DNA from: BTRF01 sp036986255
Lineage (GTDB): Bacteria; Patescibacteriota; WWE3; 9FT-COMBO-53-11
Assembly (NCBI GenBank): GCA_036986255.1
Contig: BTRF01000002.1
Location: 1 to 37,618, forward strand
Direction: 5' to 3'
Length of the DNA stretch: 37,618 nt
Part shown: one piece after another, positions 7,242 to 13,536 of the stretch
Layout of the letters: each line of letters begins with the position of its first letter
Numbering within the stretch: the stretch's first letter is position 1
Position numbers and translations under genes: made by a program
Notes under the pieces: generated by a model
The model's input: only the letters and a program-made list of their open reading frames with translations
What the model was told of the DNA's origin: nothing
Databases searched by the model: none

Positions 7242-9287
7242 ATGGCTCAGGAGTCTTCCACCAGAAGTAGATCTGATCATGGGCTGGGGGTTAAGGTATC
7301 CAAACTGGAAGGTTCCCCGGCCGCCGAGCGCGGAAGGTTCGTTCAGGTTTATGAGTTTGCTCCCCCGGAAGGGGAGGATTTTTCCCCCGACCGCGGCCGC
7401 CTCTTCGCCGTTTTAGATCTGACGGTTGGTTCTGCTGACGATTCCTCTCTGGCCGGCCAGCTTGTTTGGGATACTTTAACCGGCGGCTACTTTGACCCCT
7501 CTGAGGAAACGGCCATCCAGGCGCTGGAAGAGGCCGTTTACGCCGCGAGGGATAAGCTTCGCCATTTTTCCGAAAACAGTTCTCTTAATATGCTTGTTGT
7601 GGCCCTGTTGAATTCTTCCTCGGACGACTCAGCTCAGGCGGGAAGTGTGGCCTACTTTGCTCGGGTTGGAAATCCGGTTTTGTACCTGCGCCGGGGAAGT
7701 GAAGTCCGTAAGCTTTTGGACGACGAGGGGGCGGTGGGGATCGGTTCGCAAATTTTGGAGGAAGATGATGTTTTGGTAGTGGGGTCGCCGGTTTTTGGCA
7801 AAAATTTTACTTCCAAAAGTCTTCCCCAAACCCAGTTTTTGGTTAAGCAGTTTGAGCAGGGTGCCAAGGTTCCCGGGTTCGCCGCCCTTCTCCTGCGCAT
7901 TGCCAGTACCCGCGAGAAGCGGGAGCTTGAGGTTAAGAAGTCGCCCGCACGGTCCTTGAGGCGCTGGCGCAGGCGGATTTCCTCTCTCACCTTTCCCTCT
8001 CTTGCCCTTCTTTTTAAGCGGGGTTTGCACTTTGCAAAGAATTGGAGGGGGAGATTTTCAACTGCTCTTAAGCGGAAGATCAACCATGGAGAAGAGCTGG
8101 TCTCTCGGAGGCAGGAGGTTTCAGGCCCCCCGCCCGATTCTGACGCAGGTGTGAGGAAACCTTCAAAGATCCGCTTCCCGATAGGGAAGCGCACTCTCTC
8201 CCGCCTCATCATTGCTTTGGCGGTTCTTTTGGTGATCTCGGTTTCCTTCACTACTTGGAAGCAGGCGCGGAGAGTAAAGAGGGAGAATTTTGATCGGTTG
8301 CTGACGACGGCGGTCCAGAATATGGATGAGGCGGAGAGCTTGGCGGGGCTTTCCAATGAGAAGTCCAAGGAGCTTCTGGATAGCGCACGGGCCGATTTGA
8401 ATCGGGCCCGGGGGCTCTTCCCCCGCTCCGAGGAAGTTTCTCCTCTTCAGTCAAGGGCAAACGATCTTTTCAACACGATTGAGAAGATCACTCCCATAAC
8501 GGAGGAGAACGCTGTTTTTGATCTGGAGCTGAAGGTTGAGGGCGCTTGGGGGCGGGCTCTTTCCGGCTCTGGGACTACCGTTTACGTCGCTGAGCAGACG
8601 AGCGGTTCCGTCTTTGCGGTTAAGATCTCCGCCGATTCAGAAAATGAGGGCAGTCTTCCCGAGACTTCCGAGTTAGGCAGCGGCCAGTTGAAGGGAATTA
8701 GGGAGCTTGCGGCCGAAGAGGGTTATCTTTATCTTCTCGGCGAAAACACGGTTTACCGTCTAAACCTTTCCACTAAGAAGGTCGATGAGCCGATCAAGTT
8801 CGAGCGCTACGGCAAGGTAGCGGCGCTGGACACTTACTTTGGTAATATCTATCTCCTTACTCCTGGTGAAGACCAGGTTTATAAATTCTGGAATCTTGAA
8901 GGCGGGTACTCTGGGGCCATTGGATGGATTAAAGAAGCGGTTGCTCTGGAGGGAGTGGTGGATGTGGGGATTGACGGGGAGCTTTGGCTTCTCACTGCCC
9001 AGGGCCAGATCACCCGCTTGGTGAAAGGTAAAAGGGAACCCTTTTCCATCTCTAATCTTTCTACTCCTTTCGGCGAACCGATCAAAATATTTACTCGTCC
9101 CAGTCTTAAGCGGCTTTACATTTTAGACGCTGGGAACCAGCGGGTGGTGGTTTTAGACAAGGACGGCAACTTTGTTCGCCAGTTCAAAGGTGATGTGCTT
9201 TCCGAGCCCCAGGATCTTTGGGTTTCGAGTAACGAAAAGAAGCTTTACATCCTCGCAGGGAGCAGAATTTATCGAGTCGGATTGTGA
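7242..9287 (+). CDS. Degenerate PP2C-like domain / TM / beta-propeller protein
   Basis: 681 residues. Residues about 12-225 resemble a PP2C-type phosphatase fold (FAVLDLTVGSADDSSLAG near 55-72, VAYFARVGNPVLYLRRG near 136-152, DDVLVVGSPVF near 175-185). The canonical metal-binding Asp-Gly is replaced by Asp-Leu, so catalysis is doubtful. A basic region (230-318) leads to one transmembrane helix (about 320-337), a helical segment (340-415) and a C-terminal beta-propeller-like domain (about 425-681) with repeated short strands such as LYLLGENTVYRLNL and LYILDAGNQRVVVLDK. The PP2C-like part would be cytoplasmic and the propeller outside, suggesting signalling across the membrane or a scaffold. 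Similar architectures occur in Patescibacteria as far as I recall. Substrate unknown. Confidence 0.78.
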   Translation: MAQESSTRSRSDHGLGVKVSKLEGSPAAERGRFVQVYEFAPPEGEDFSPDRGRLFAVLDLTVGSADDSSLAGQLVWDTLTGGYFDPSEETAIQALEEAVYAARDKLRHFSENSSLNMLVVALLNSSSDDSAQAGSVAYFARVGNPVLYLRRGSEVRKLLDDEGAVGIGSQILEEDDVLVVGSPVFGKNFTSKSLPQTQFLVKQFEQGAKVPGFAALLLRIASTREKRELEVKKSPARSLRRWRRRISSLTFPSLALLFKRGLHFAKNWRGRFSTALKRKINHGEELVSRRQEVSGPPPDSDAGVRKPSKIRFPIGKRTLSRLIIALAVLLVISVSFTTWKQARRVKRENFDRLLTTAVQNMDEAESLAGLSNEKSKELLDSARADLNRARGLFPRSEEVSPLQSRANDLFNTIEKITPITEENAVFDLELKVEGAWGRALSGSGTTVYVAEQTSGSVFAVKISADSENEGSLPETSELGSGQLKGIRELAAEEGYLYLLGENTVYRLNLSTKKVDEPIKFERYGKVAALDTYFGNIYLLTPGEDQVYKFWNLEGGYSGAIGWIKEAVALEGVVDVGIDGELWLLTAQGQITRLVKGKREPFSISNLSTPFGEPIKIFTRPSLKRLYILDAGNQRVVVLDKDGNFVRQFKGDVLSEPQDLWVSSNEKKLYILAGSRIYRVGL

Positions 9288-9357
9288 TCTTCTTTCTGTA
9301 AATTAACCCAAACCCCGTGAATATGTCCGTGAACTGGTAGTCATAATTTTACGCCGG

Positions 9358-9366
9358 TGTTATCAT
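9358..9366 (+). promoter_or_regulatory. Extended -10 of comF; predicted leaderless start
   Basis: TGTTATCAT, then 7 nt (TCGCGTG), then ATG at 9374. The in-frame GTG at 9371 would sit only 4 nt from the -10, so ATG 9374 is preferred. Confidence 0.5.
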
Positions 9367-9373
9367 TCGCGTG

Positions 9374-10069
9374 ATGGCAAAGATTTCCTTTTGGTTGGGT
9401 CGGTTGGCCGAGCTGGTTTATCCCACCCGGTGCGTTTCCTGCGCTGAAAGCGGAACTCTTTTTTGCGAACGCTGTCAGGGCAAGCTCGAACCGCTGGATC
9501 GGTGGTTCTGCGTTGTTTGCGGGAAGGCGGCCGTGGGCGGATTTACCCATCCGGGGTGCGCAACCCGCTACACTCCCGAACGGGTACTGGCAGGATTCTT
9601 CTACCGCGGATCCGCCCGGAACCTTATTAAGGCCCTCAAGTATCGCCGCATTCGACCAGTTGCAAAGGTGCTGGCGGAGCTCTTGGTGGAGGATTTGGCG
9701 GGTCAGGGGGTGGATCTGGGCCCCCATACTTTAGTTGCTCCCGTCCCGCTCTCCTTCTGGCGGGAAGGCGCGCGGGGCTTCAACCAATCCTTTCTTTTAG
9801 CTGAGGCCGTTGCGAAACGGTTGAATCTTCCCTCCCGTCCCCGCCTTTTACGCAAAGTTAAGGACACTCCTTCCCAAGTCTCTTTGACTAAGCCCGAGCG
9901 AGCCGCTAATGTTAGAGGAACTTTTGCGGTCCCCGCCCGGCTGGGAGGCGAGGATGTTCTTTTGGTTGATGATGTTCTGACCACCGGAGCGACGGTGCGC
10001 GAAGCGGTTAAGGCGCTGAAAAAGGCCGGCGCCGGACAGGTTTGGGTCTTAACCTTTTCTAAAGATTAG
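9374..10069 (+). CDS. comF: ComF family protein (zinc ribbon plus phosphoribosyltransferase fold)
   Basis: 231 residues. The N-terminal half carries cysteine pairs typical of ComF zinc ribbons: C20-x2-C23 and C31-x2-C34, then C46-x2-C49 with C62. The C-terminal half is a type I phosphoribosyltransferase fold ending in the PRPP-binding loop VLLVDDVLTTGATVREA (about 193-209). It also has the family's APVPLSFWREGARGFNQS segment. ComF proteins take part in handling transforming DNA in naturally competent bacteria, and Patescibacteria commonly keep competence genes. Length is normal for the family. Convergent with the glycosylase-like gene at 10126. Confidence 0.9.
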   Translation: MAKISFWLGRLAELVYPTRCVSCAESGTLFCERCQGKLEPLDRWFCVVCGKAAVGGFTHPGCATRYTPERVLAGFFYRGSARNLIKALKYRRIRPVAKVLAELLVEDLAGQGVDLGPHTLVAPVPLSFWREGARGFNQSFLLAEAVAKRLNLPSRPRLLRKVKDTPSQVSLTKPERAANVRGTFAVPARLGGEDVLLVDDVLTTGATVREAVKALKKAGAGQVWVLTFSKD

Positions 10070-10125
10070 AAAAATTGCAACCTGAACATAAGCGAGGGGC
10101 AGCACCTTCGCCAGAGACTAGGTCC

Positions 10126-10806
10126 TCAGTACCTCTCTTTAATATATTTAAGTATCTTCAAGGCCTTGGGCGGGTTTCCCCTTCCGACGGGGAAGAAGCA
10201 CGGCAGGACCTTAAAATGGTTTCCTAAAATATCAACCGAGTCCAATTTTTTGTATTGCTTTGTTTTTACAGCGTTAAGGCAGTCGATTAGGCGCACATCC
10301 AACCCAGTGATAATTTTGGTAGGCAGCTTGCCGAAAGTAACAATATATCTTGGGTTAACGATCCGAATCTCCTGCTTAAGTAAAGGCAGTTCCTGCCTAA
10401 TGATCTCCTTGGGAGGATTTTCCGGATGCGGCTGGGTGCACTTAACTAAGTTGCTGATATACACTCCTTCCTTTATCAAGTTGTCTTCAATCCTCTCCTC
10501 GTCTTTGGTCTGCCAGCCGTTCCGGTATATATCTTCGATTAAACCGCTATCGATAAAGCCCGCCCGGGCAAATAACTTCCAGAAATGCCGGACGCCAATA
10601 AACGGGAACCTTCTTTCGCCCGAGTAGTCTTTGTGGCTGGATATGTTGCGGTGGGTGGGGTTAATGAAGAGAAACAGAAATTTAGGGTTTCGGAACTTAC
10701 CGCCCCCAAGGATGTGGTTAAGTTCGTTCCCTTCATTTTTGCACCTTTTACAACTATCGAATCTGCTGTAGACGGCTTTGAGTTTTGGCGGAATTTTGTT
10801 AGACAT
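10126..10806 (-). CDS. Uracil-DNA glycosylase superfamily protein
   Basis: 226 residues if started at ATG 10806; the open frame extends upstream to a TTG at 10851. N-terminal C-x2-C (SCKRCKN), then the glycosylase-like FLFLFINPTHRN loop, FPFIGVRHFWKLF, YISNLVKCTQP and a C-terminal VLPCFFPVGRGNP, which matches the position of the HPS-type motif. The spacing and C-x2-C fit the family 4/5-like, iron-sulfur-containing part of the superfamily, though only three convincing candidate cysteine ligands are seen. Predicted role: removal of uracil or related lesions from DNA. No Shine-Dalgarno precedes either start. Convergent with comF. Superfamily likely; substrate unproven. Confidence 0.7.
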   Translation of the reverse strand: MSNKIPPKLKAVYSRFDSCKRCKNEGNELNHILGGGKFRNPKFLFLFINPTHRNISSHKDYSGERRFPFIGVRHFWKLFARAGFIDSGLIEDIYRNGWQTKDEERIEDNLIKEGVYISNLVKCTQPHPENPPKEIIRQELPLLKQEIRIVNPRYIVTFGKLPTKIITGLDVRLIDCLNAVKTKQYKKLDSVDILGNHFKVLPCFFPVGRGNPPKALKILKYIKERY

Positions 10807-10925
10807 AAGTAAGCACCAACTGACGCGCGGGGCGGAGCGGCAAACTGCCAAAGAACCTTAAGAATGCCGGCCCGAGCTTCATTTTAACCAAAAGAATTAA
10901 TTAAATCATGGAACACGTTGCAATA

Positions 10926-11351
10926 ATGAAAAAATCTTGGGGCTTGACCCCAAAAATTCTGTCTGGACAGAAGGAGATTGAATCCAGGTGGTATAAGGTA
11001 AAGCATCCCCCTTGGGGAAGAATTAAATCCGGCGAGGTTGTTTACTTTAAAGATTCTGGGGGGCCTGTTGCCGTCAAAACAGAAGTTGATAAAGTGGTTC
11101 AATTTTCTGATTTAACTCCTAAAAAGGTTAAAGAAATCCTGTATAAGTACGGCCAAGCCGCTGGTCTTGGCATAGATAGAATTCCGGAATTTTTTAAGAT
11201 GTTTAAAGACAAGAGATACTGCATATTGATTTTTTTGAGGAACCCGAAGAAAGTAAAGCCATTTGAAATTGATAAGTCCGGGTTTGGTGCGATGTCTGCT
11301 TGGATTTCTGTTGGTGACGTCGATAAGATTAAGAAGGCGAGCCCGCCATAA
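10926..11351 (+). CDS. ASCH-domain (PUA-like fold) protein
   Basis: 141 residues from ATG 10926 (an alternative ATG at 10908 adds MEHVAI). The N-terminus MKKSWGLTPKILSGQKEIES matches the ASCH pattern, in which a short strand is followed by a G-x-K-x-(I/V)-E-x-R motif (GQKEIESRW). Downstream parts (IKSGEVVYFKDSGGPVAVKTEVDKV) continue the beta-barrel. ASCH domains bind RNA or modified nucleotides and some are RNases or amidohydrolases. The long C-terminal region (about 60-141) is Lys-rich and unrecognised. Neither start has a Shine-Dalgarno sequence; the shorter one fits the domain edge better. It shares an AT-leaning stretch with the next gene. Confidence 0.7.
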   Translation: MKKSWGLTPKILSGQKEIESRWYKVKHPPWGRIKSGEVVYFKDSGGPVAVKTEVDKVVQFSDLTPKKVKEILYKYGQAAGLGIDRIPEFFKMFKDKRYCILIFLRNPKKVKPFEIDKSGFGAMSAWISVGDVDKIKKASPP

Positions 11352-11387
11352 CTTATTTAGGTATAATTTGTTTTTAACTTAAAAACT

Positions 11388-11738
11388 ATGAATTATTATC
11401 TGACAGTCTTAAAAAAGTATGCAGTATTCAGTGGACGTGCACGCAGGGCGGAGTATTGGTACTTTGTTTTATTCAATATTATTATCGCCCTTGTGCTAGG
11501 TCTGATTGAGGGTGTAGCTGGAATCGCCTCTGGAACAGACGAAAGTGTACTCAACGCCATATACCAACTAGCTATCCTAGTTCCGTCCGTTGCCGTAGGT
11601 GTACGCAGGATGCACGACGTAAATAAAAGCGGTTGGTTTCTCCTAATCCCTATTTATAATCTTATACTGGCTGTTACTGACGGAACCAAAGGTGATAATA
11701 AGTATGGTTCGGATCCAAAAGAGGCGACGGCCGGTTAG
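11388..11738 (+). CDS. DUF805 family membrane protein
   Basis: 116 residues with the DUF805 layout: N-terminal YLTVLKKYAVFSGRARRAEYW, hydrophobic helices at about 25-45 and 60-75, the VGVRRMHDVNKSGWF motif, and a third helix ending in TDGTKGDNKYGSDP. The function of the family is unknown; members are small inner-membrane proteins. A TATAAT box at 11362-11367 would give a leader of about 14 nt without a Shine-Dalgarno sequence. Confidence 0.92.
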   Translation: MNYYLTVLKKYAVFSGRARRAEYWYFVLFNIIIALVLGLIEGVAGIASGTDESVLNAIYQLAILVPSVAVGVRRMHDVNKSGWFLLIPIYNLILAVTDGTKGDNKYGSDPKEATAG

Positions 11739-11764
11739 GATTGTCAAAAATATACGGCCGCAGC

Positions 11765-11792
11765 CAAGTAAGCGCAGCGCTAGCGAAGTTTA
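11765..11792 (-). repeat. Inverted relative of the Ser-tRNA trailing repeat
   Basis: Read on the minus strand, the sequence just after the duplicated tRNA 3' end contains TCGCTAGCGCT, the core of the repeats at 12823, 13212 and 14435. It therefore has the same tRNA-end-then-repeat order, on the opposite strand. Confidence 0.5.
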
Positions 11793-11812
11793 ATGGCGGA
11801 GAGGGTGGGATT
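11793..11812 (-). repeat. 20-bp duplicate of the tRNA-Ser(GCU) 3' end
   Basis: Positions 11793-11812 are identical to 11922-11941, which is the CCA end, acceptor 3' strand and part of the T-arm of tRNA-Ser(GCU) plus one flanking base. The copies are direct repeats 129 bp apart. No tRNA body is attached to this copy. Confidence 0.85.
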
Positions 11813-11880
11813 TCCTTCACTTCGTTACACTCAGTGTAAACTTACTCAGGATAAACTTCTCATCCCACTCCTGACACTAG

Positions 11881-11921
11881 GGATTCACCAAACTCACGCT
11901 GATGGTGAGCTTGCCGAATCC
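11881..11921. other. Two-tier hairpin between the tRNA end copies
   Basis: GGATTC (11881-11886) pairs with GAATCC (11915-11920), and inside it CTCAC pairs with GTGAG. The neighbouring TTACACTCAGTGTAA (about 11825-11839) is a perfect palindrome around one base. The segment between the two tRNA 3' copies is thus built of inverted repeats. Confidence 0.55.
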
Positions 11922-11922
11922 A

Positions 11923-12011
11923 TGGCGGAGAGGGTGGGATTCGAACCCACGTGTCGCTTTCGCGACAACGGATTAGCAATCCGCCGCTTTTAGCCACTCA
12001 GCCACCTCTCC
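11923..12011 (-). tRNA. tRNA-Ser(GCU)
   Basis: Seven-pair acceptor GGAGAGG/CCTCTCC, anticodon loop TTGCTAA (anticodon GCU), a long variable arm (GTCGCGAAAGCGAC), T-loop TTCGAAT, discriminator G and an encoded CCA. Reads AGC/AGU. Confidence 0.95.
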
Positions 12012-12054
12012 ACCTCCTACATTCTACCAGTCGCAATTCCGTCCGGCCATATTT

Positions 12055-12063
12055 TGCTAAACT
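12055..12063 (+). promoter_or_regulatory. Extended -10 of the gene at 12071; predicted leaderless start
   Basis: TGCTAAACT, 7 nt, then ATG at 12071; no Shine-Dalgarno sequence. The same nonamer precedes dnaG. Confidence 0.5.
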
Positions 12064-12070
12064 AATTTTA

Positions 12071-12568
12071 ATGATGGATAAGAGCTTAGAGGAAAATGTC
12101 CTCTTGGAGTGGGAATCCCTAGAGAGGGTCTTTACCAAGCGGGGGAAAACATATTTTAGAAACCTCTTTTCTCTCTTGGCCTTTTTCGGTGCGGTAGCCG
12201 TCTTCTTCAAGGAGTTTCTTCTCGTTGGGGCTTTGGGGGCGTTTGGGTTCGCCAAGTGGGCGATGGGGACCACTCCGCCCAAAACGACCAAACATGTTAT
12301 CACCGACCTTGGGATCAGGACTCACGGGCACGAGTACGGTTGGGACCAACTGAAGGATTTCTGGTTTAGCAAGATCGACGGGCAGGCCGTTCTGCAGGTA
12401 GATACCAAAAACATCTATCCAGGGCGGATCTATCTTGTTTTAGGAAAAATTGGCCGAAGAGAGATCACCGAGGTTTTGAAGAATCATCTCCCTTACCGTA
12501 GGAAAGTTAAAAGGGATCTTTTGGAGAAGATTTCCGTGGGGGTCTCCCGCCGCTTCCCTCTAGAGTAA
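12071..12568 (+). CDS. Small membrane protein of unknown function
   Basis: 165 residues from ATG 12071. The open frame extends upstream through the antisense of tRNA-Ser(GCU), but that start would lie before the promoter. A polar N-terminus (EENVLLEWESLERVFTKRGK) is followed by two closely spaced hydrophobic helices (about 30-50 and 52-67). The soluble C-terminal part includes HVITDLGIRTHGHEYGWDQL and YPGRIYLVLG, and resembles the beta-strand pattern of small PH-like membrane-associated proteins. That resemblance is weak. No catalytic motif is visible. Lies between tRNA-Ser(GCU), on the other strand, and tRNA-Arg(GCG). Confidence 0.72.
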   Translation: MMDKSLEENVLLEWESLERVFTKRGKTYFRNLFSLLAFFGAVAVFFKEFLLVGALGAFGFAKWAMGTTPPKTTKHVITDLGIRTHGHEYGWDQLKDFWFSKIDGQAVLQVDTKNIYPGRIYLVLGKIGRREITEVLKNHLPYRRKVKRDLLEKISVGVSRRFPLE

Positions 12569-12588
12569 ACTCTGCTTCTTTTTCAGGT

Positions 12589-12594
12589 TATAAT
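12589..12594 (+). promoter_or_regulatory. -10 box of the tRNA-Arg(GCG) unit
   Basis: Perfect TATAAT 13 nt before the mature 5' end of the tRNA. Confidence 0.5.
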
Positions 12595-12607
12595 AAGTAT
12601 CGAACGG

Positions 12608-12684
12608 GTCCCCGTAGCTCAATTGGACAGAGCGCCGGCTTGCGGAGCCGGAGGCTGGGTGTTCGAGTCACCCCGGGGACGCCA
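12608..12684 (+). tRNA. tRNA-Arg(GCG)
   Basis: Acceptor GTCCCCG/CGGGGAC, D-loop with the A20 typical of arginine tRNAs (TTGGACAGAGC), anticodon loop TTGCGGA (anticodon GCG), T-loop TTCGAGT, discriminator G and encoded CCA. Reads CGC and, by wobble, CGU. Most bacteria use an ACG anticodon edited to inosine here. Confidence 0.9.
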
Positions 12685-12735
12685 GGTACCAGTCGGTACC
12701 CGGCAGGCCTGAGCTGGATAGTTCTGTGCCGCCAC

Positions 12736-12825
12736 GGCGGGGTGCCGGAGTGGTTTAACGGGACCGTCTTGAAAACGGTTAGGGTGGCAACACTCTCGGA
12801 GGTTCGAATCCTCCTCCCGCCGCCA
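12736..12825 (+). tRNA. tRNA-Ser(UGA)
   Basis: Acceptor GGCGGGG/TCCCGCC with one G-T pair, anticodon loop CTTGAAA (anticodon UGA), long variable arm (GGGTGGCAACACTC), T-loop TTCGAAT, discriminator G and encoded CCA. Confidence 0.93.
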
Positions 12826-12850
12826 CCTCGCTAGCGCTCGGTGTAAACTA
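12823..12850 (+). repeat. Ser-tRNA trailing repeat, copy 1
   Basis: Begins at the CCA end of tRNA-Ser(UGA) and contains CTCGCTAGCGCTCGG followed by TGTAAACTA. Nearly identical copies follow tRNA-Ser(GGA) and tRNA-Ser(CGA). CACC and GGTG can pair around a CGCTAGCG palindrome. The TAAACT at its end (12844-12849) is placed as a -10 box 7 nt before the GIY-YIG start. Confidence 0.8.
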
Positions 12851-12856
12851 AGTATA

Positions 12857-13171
12857 ATGTCTTGCTTTGTTTACATTCTTCGATGTGCGGGCGGCATGTA
12901 TTACACGGGGGTAGCCCGAGATTTAAAAAAGCGGATGAACGAGCATAATTTAGGTTTGACTAAAGGCGCGTTTACAAAGAGTAAGCTACCTGTAGAACTT
13001 GTTTACTGGGAGAGATTTAATTCCAGAATTGAAGCGGCGAGGCGTGAGAGGGAAATTAAAGGTTGGGACAGAAGAAAGAAAGAGGGTTTGATAAATAGCT
13101 TGCACCGAGGAGCTTTAGCGACGAGGTGGGGTGCCGGAGTGGACGAACGGGCTCGCCTGGAAAGCGAGTAA
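12857..13171 (+). CDS. GIY-YIG domain protein (YhbQ/UPF0213-like) overlapping a tRNA gene
   Basis: 104 residues. The GIY-YIG module is clear at about 4-85: FVYILRCAGGMYYTGVARDL, with GIY read as VYI and YIG as YTG, then Arg in LKKRMNEHN, and a conserved Glu in the C-terminal helix (EAARREREIKGW). This is the size of the UPF0213 family of small single-domain proteins. The natural end would be around residue 88; here the frame continues for about 16 codons into tRNA-Ser(GGA) and stops inside it (47 bp shared). Start ATG 12857 has no Shine-Dalgarno sequence, but TAAACT stands 7 nt upstream. Role unknown: nuclease-like fold, perhaps DNA repair or recombination. Confidence 0.82.
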   Translation: MSCFVYILRCAGGMYYTGVARDLKKRMNEHNLGLTKGAFTKSKLPVELVYWERFNSRIEAARREREIKGWDRRKKEGLINSLHRGALATRWGAGVDERARLESE

Positions 13172-13214
13172 CCCTTCACGGGGTTCGTGGGTTCGAATCC
13201 CACCCCCACCGCCA
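13125..13214 (+). tRNA. tRNA-Ser(GGA)
   Basis: Acceptor GGTGGGG/CCCCACC, anticodon stem CTCGC/GCGAG with loop CTGGAAA (anticodon GGA), long variable arm, T-loop TTCGAAT, discriminator G and encoded CCA. The 5' 47 bp are also the 3' end of the GIY-YIG frame. Confidence 0.95.
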
Positions 13215-13239
13215 CCTCGCTGGCGCTCGGTGTAAACTA
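13212..13239 (+). repeat. Ser-tRNA trailing repeat, copy 2
   Basis: Same element as at 12823 with one change in the core (CGCTGGCG). It ends in TGTAAACTAG and is followed by a hairpin CATCC/GGATG (about 13243-13265). Confidence 0.8.
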
Positions 13240-13273
13240 GCTCATCCTGAGCTTAAGCGGATGGGATTGGTGA

Positions 13274-13350
13274 GGAGACGTAGCTCAACTGGACAGAGCG
13301 CTGACCTCCGGAGTCAGAGGTTGTGGGTTCGAGTCCCGCCGTCTCTACCA
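13274..13350 (+). tRNA. tRNA-Arg(CCG)
   Basis: Acceptor GGAGACG/CGTCTCT (first pair G-T), A20-type D-loop (CTGGACAGAGC), anticodon stem CTGAC/GTCAG with loop CTCCGGA (anticodon CCG), T-loop TTCGAGT, discriminator A and encoded CCA. Reads CGG. Confidence 0.94.
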
Positions 13351-13355
13351 TAGAT

Positions 13356-13401
13356 ATGCATACCAAAGTTGCCATTATTGGAGCGGGCGGGATCGGCGAA
13401 A
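13356..13401 (+). pseudogene. 5' fragment of a Rossmann-fold (NAD(P)-binding) gene
   Basis: From ATG 13356 the frame reads MHTKVAIIGAGGIGE, a textbook first strand and dinucleotide-binding loop (GxGxxG). The similarity then stops at the junction with an antisense carboxypeptidase fragment, leaving only about 15 meaningful codons. The rest of the open frame (to 13532) is antisense to that fragment. Inferred: remnant of a dehydrogenase or cyclodeaminase-type gene. Confidence 0.55.
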
Positions 13402-13485
13402 TTAGTTCGAGAAATACTCCTCCAGCGTTAGCTTCTGCCGGTAGAGCTTATCGGCCAGTCCACTTCCCACCCAGCGGATGTGCTG
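13402..13485 (-). pseudogene. C-terminal fragment of a VanY-type carboxypeptidase paralogue
   Basis: On the minus strand, 13485-13402 reads QHIRWVGSGLADKLYRQK then LTLEEYFSN and a stop. The intact neighbouring carboxypeptidase ends HIRFVGVDLATKLYREGNTLEEYF, so the match is unmistakable. Upstream of the fragment similarity fades. It is a second, lost carboxypeptidase copy or a rearrangement scar. Confidence 0.75.
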
Positions 13486-13536
13486 TCCTCGCTTCTCTCG
13501 GTTGCAATTTCGTTTCTTATGGGTGCGGCTAGAAGC

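Noticed and set aside
11793..11812. Second tRNA-Ser gene
   Set aside because: Only the 3' end is present; there is no anticodon arm or D-arm.
11951..12070. Longer start for the membrane protein at 12071
   Set aside because: It would run through the antisense of tRNA-Ser(GCU) and lie upstream of the predicted promoter.
13323..13532. Plus-strand gene of 69 codons
   Set aside because: It starts inside tRNA-Arg(CCG), and most of it is antisense to a carboxypeptidase fragment; only the 15-codon Rossmann start is meaningful.
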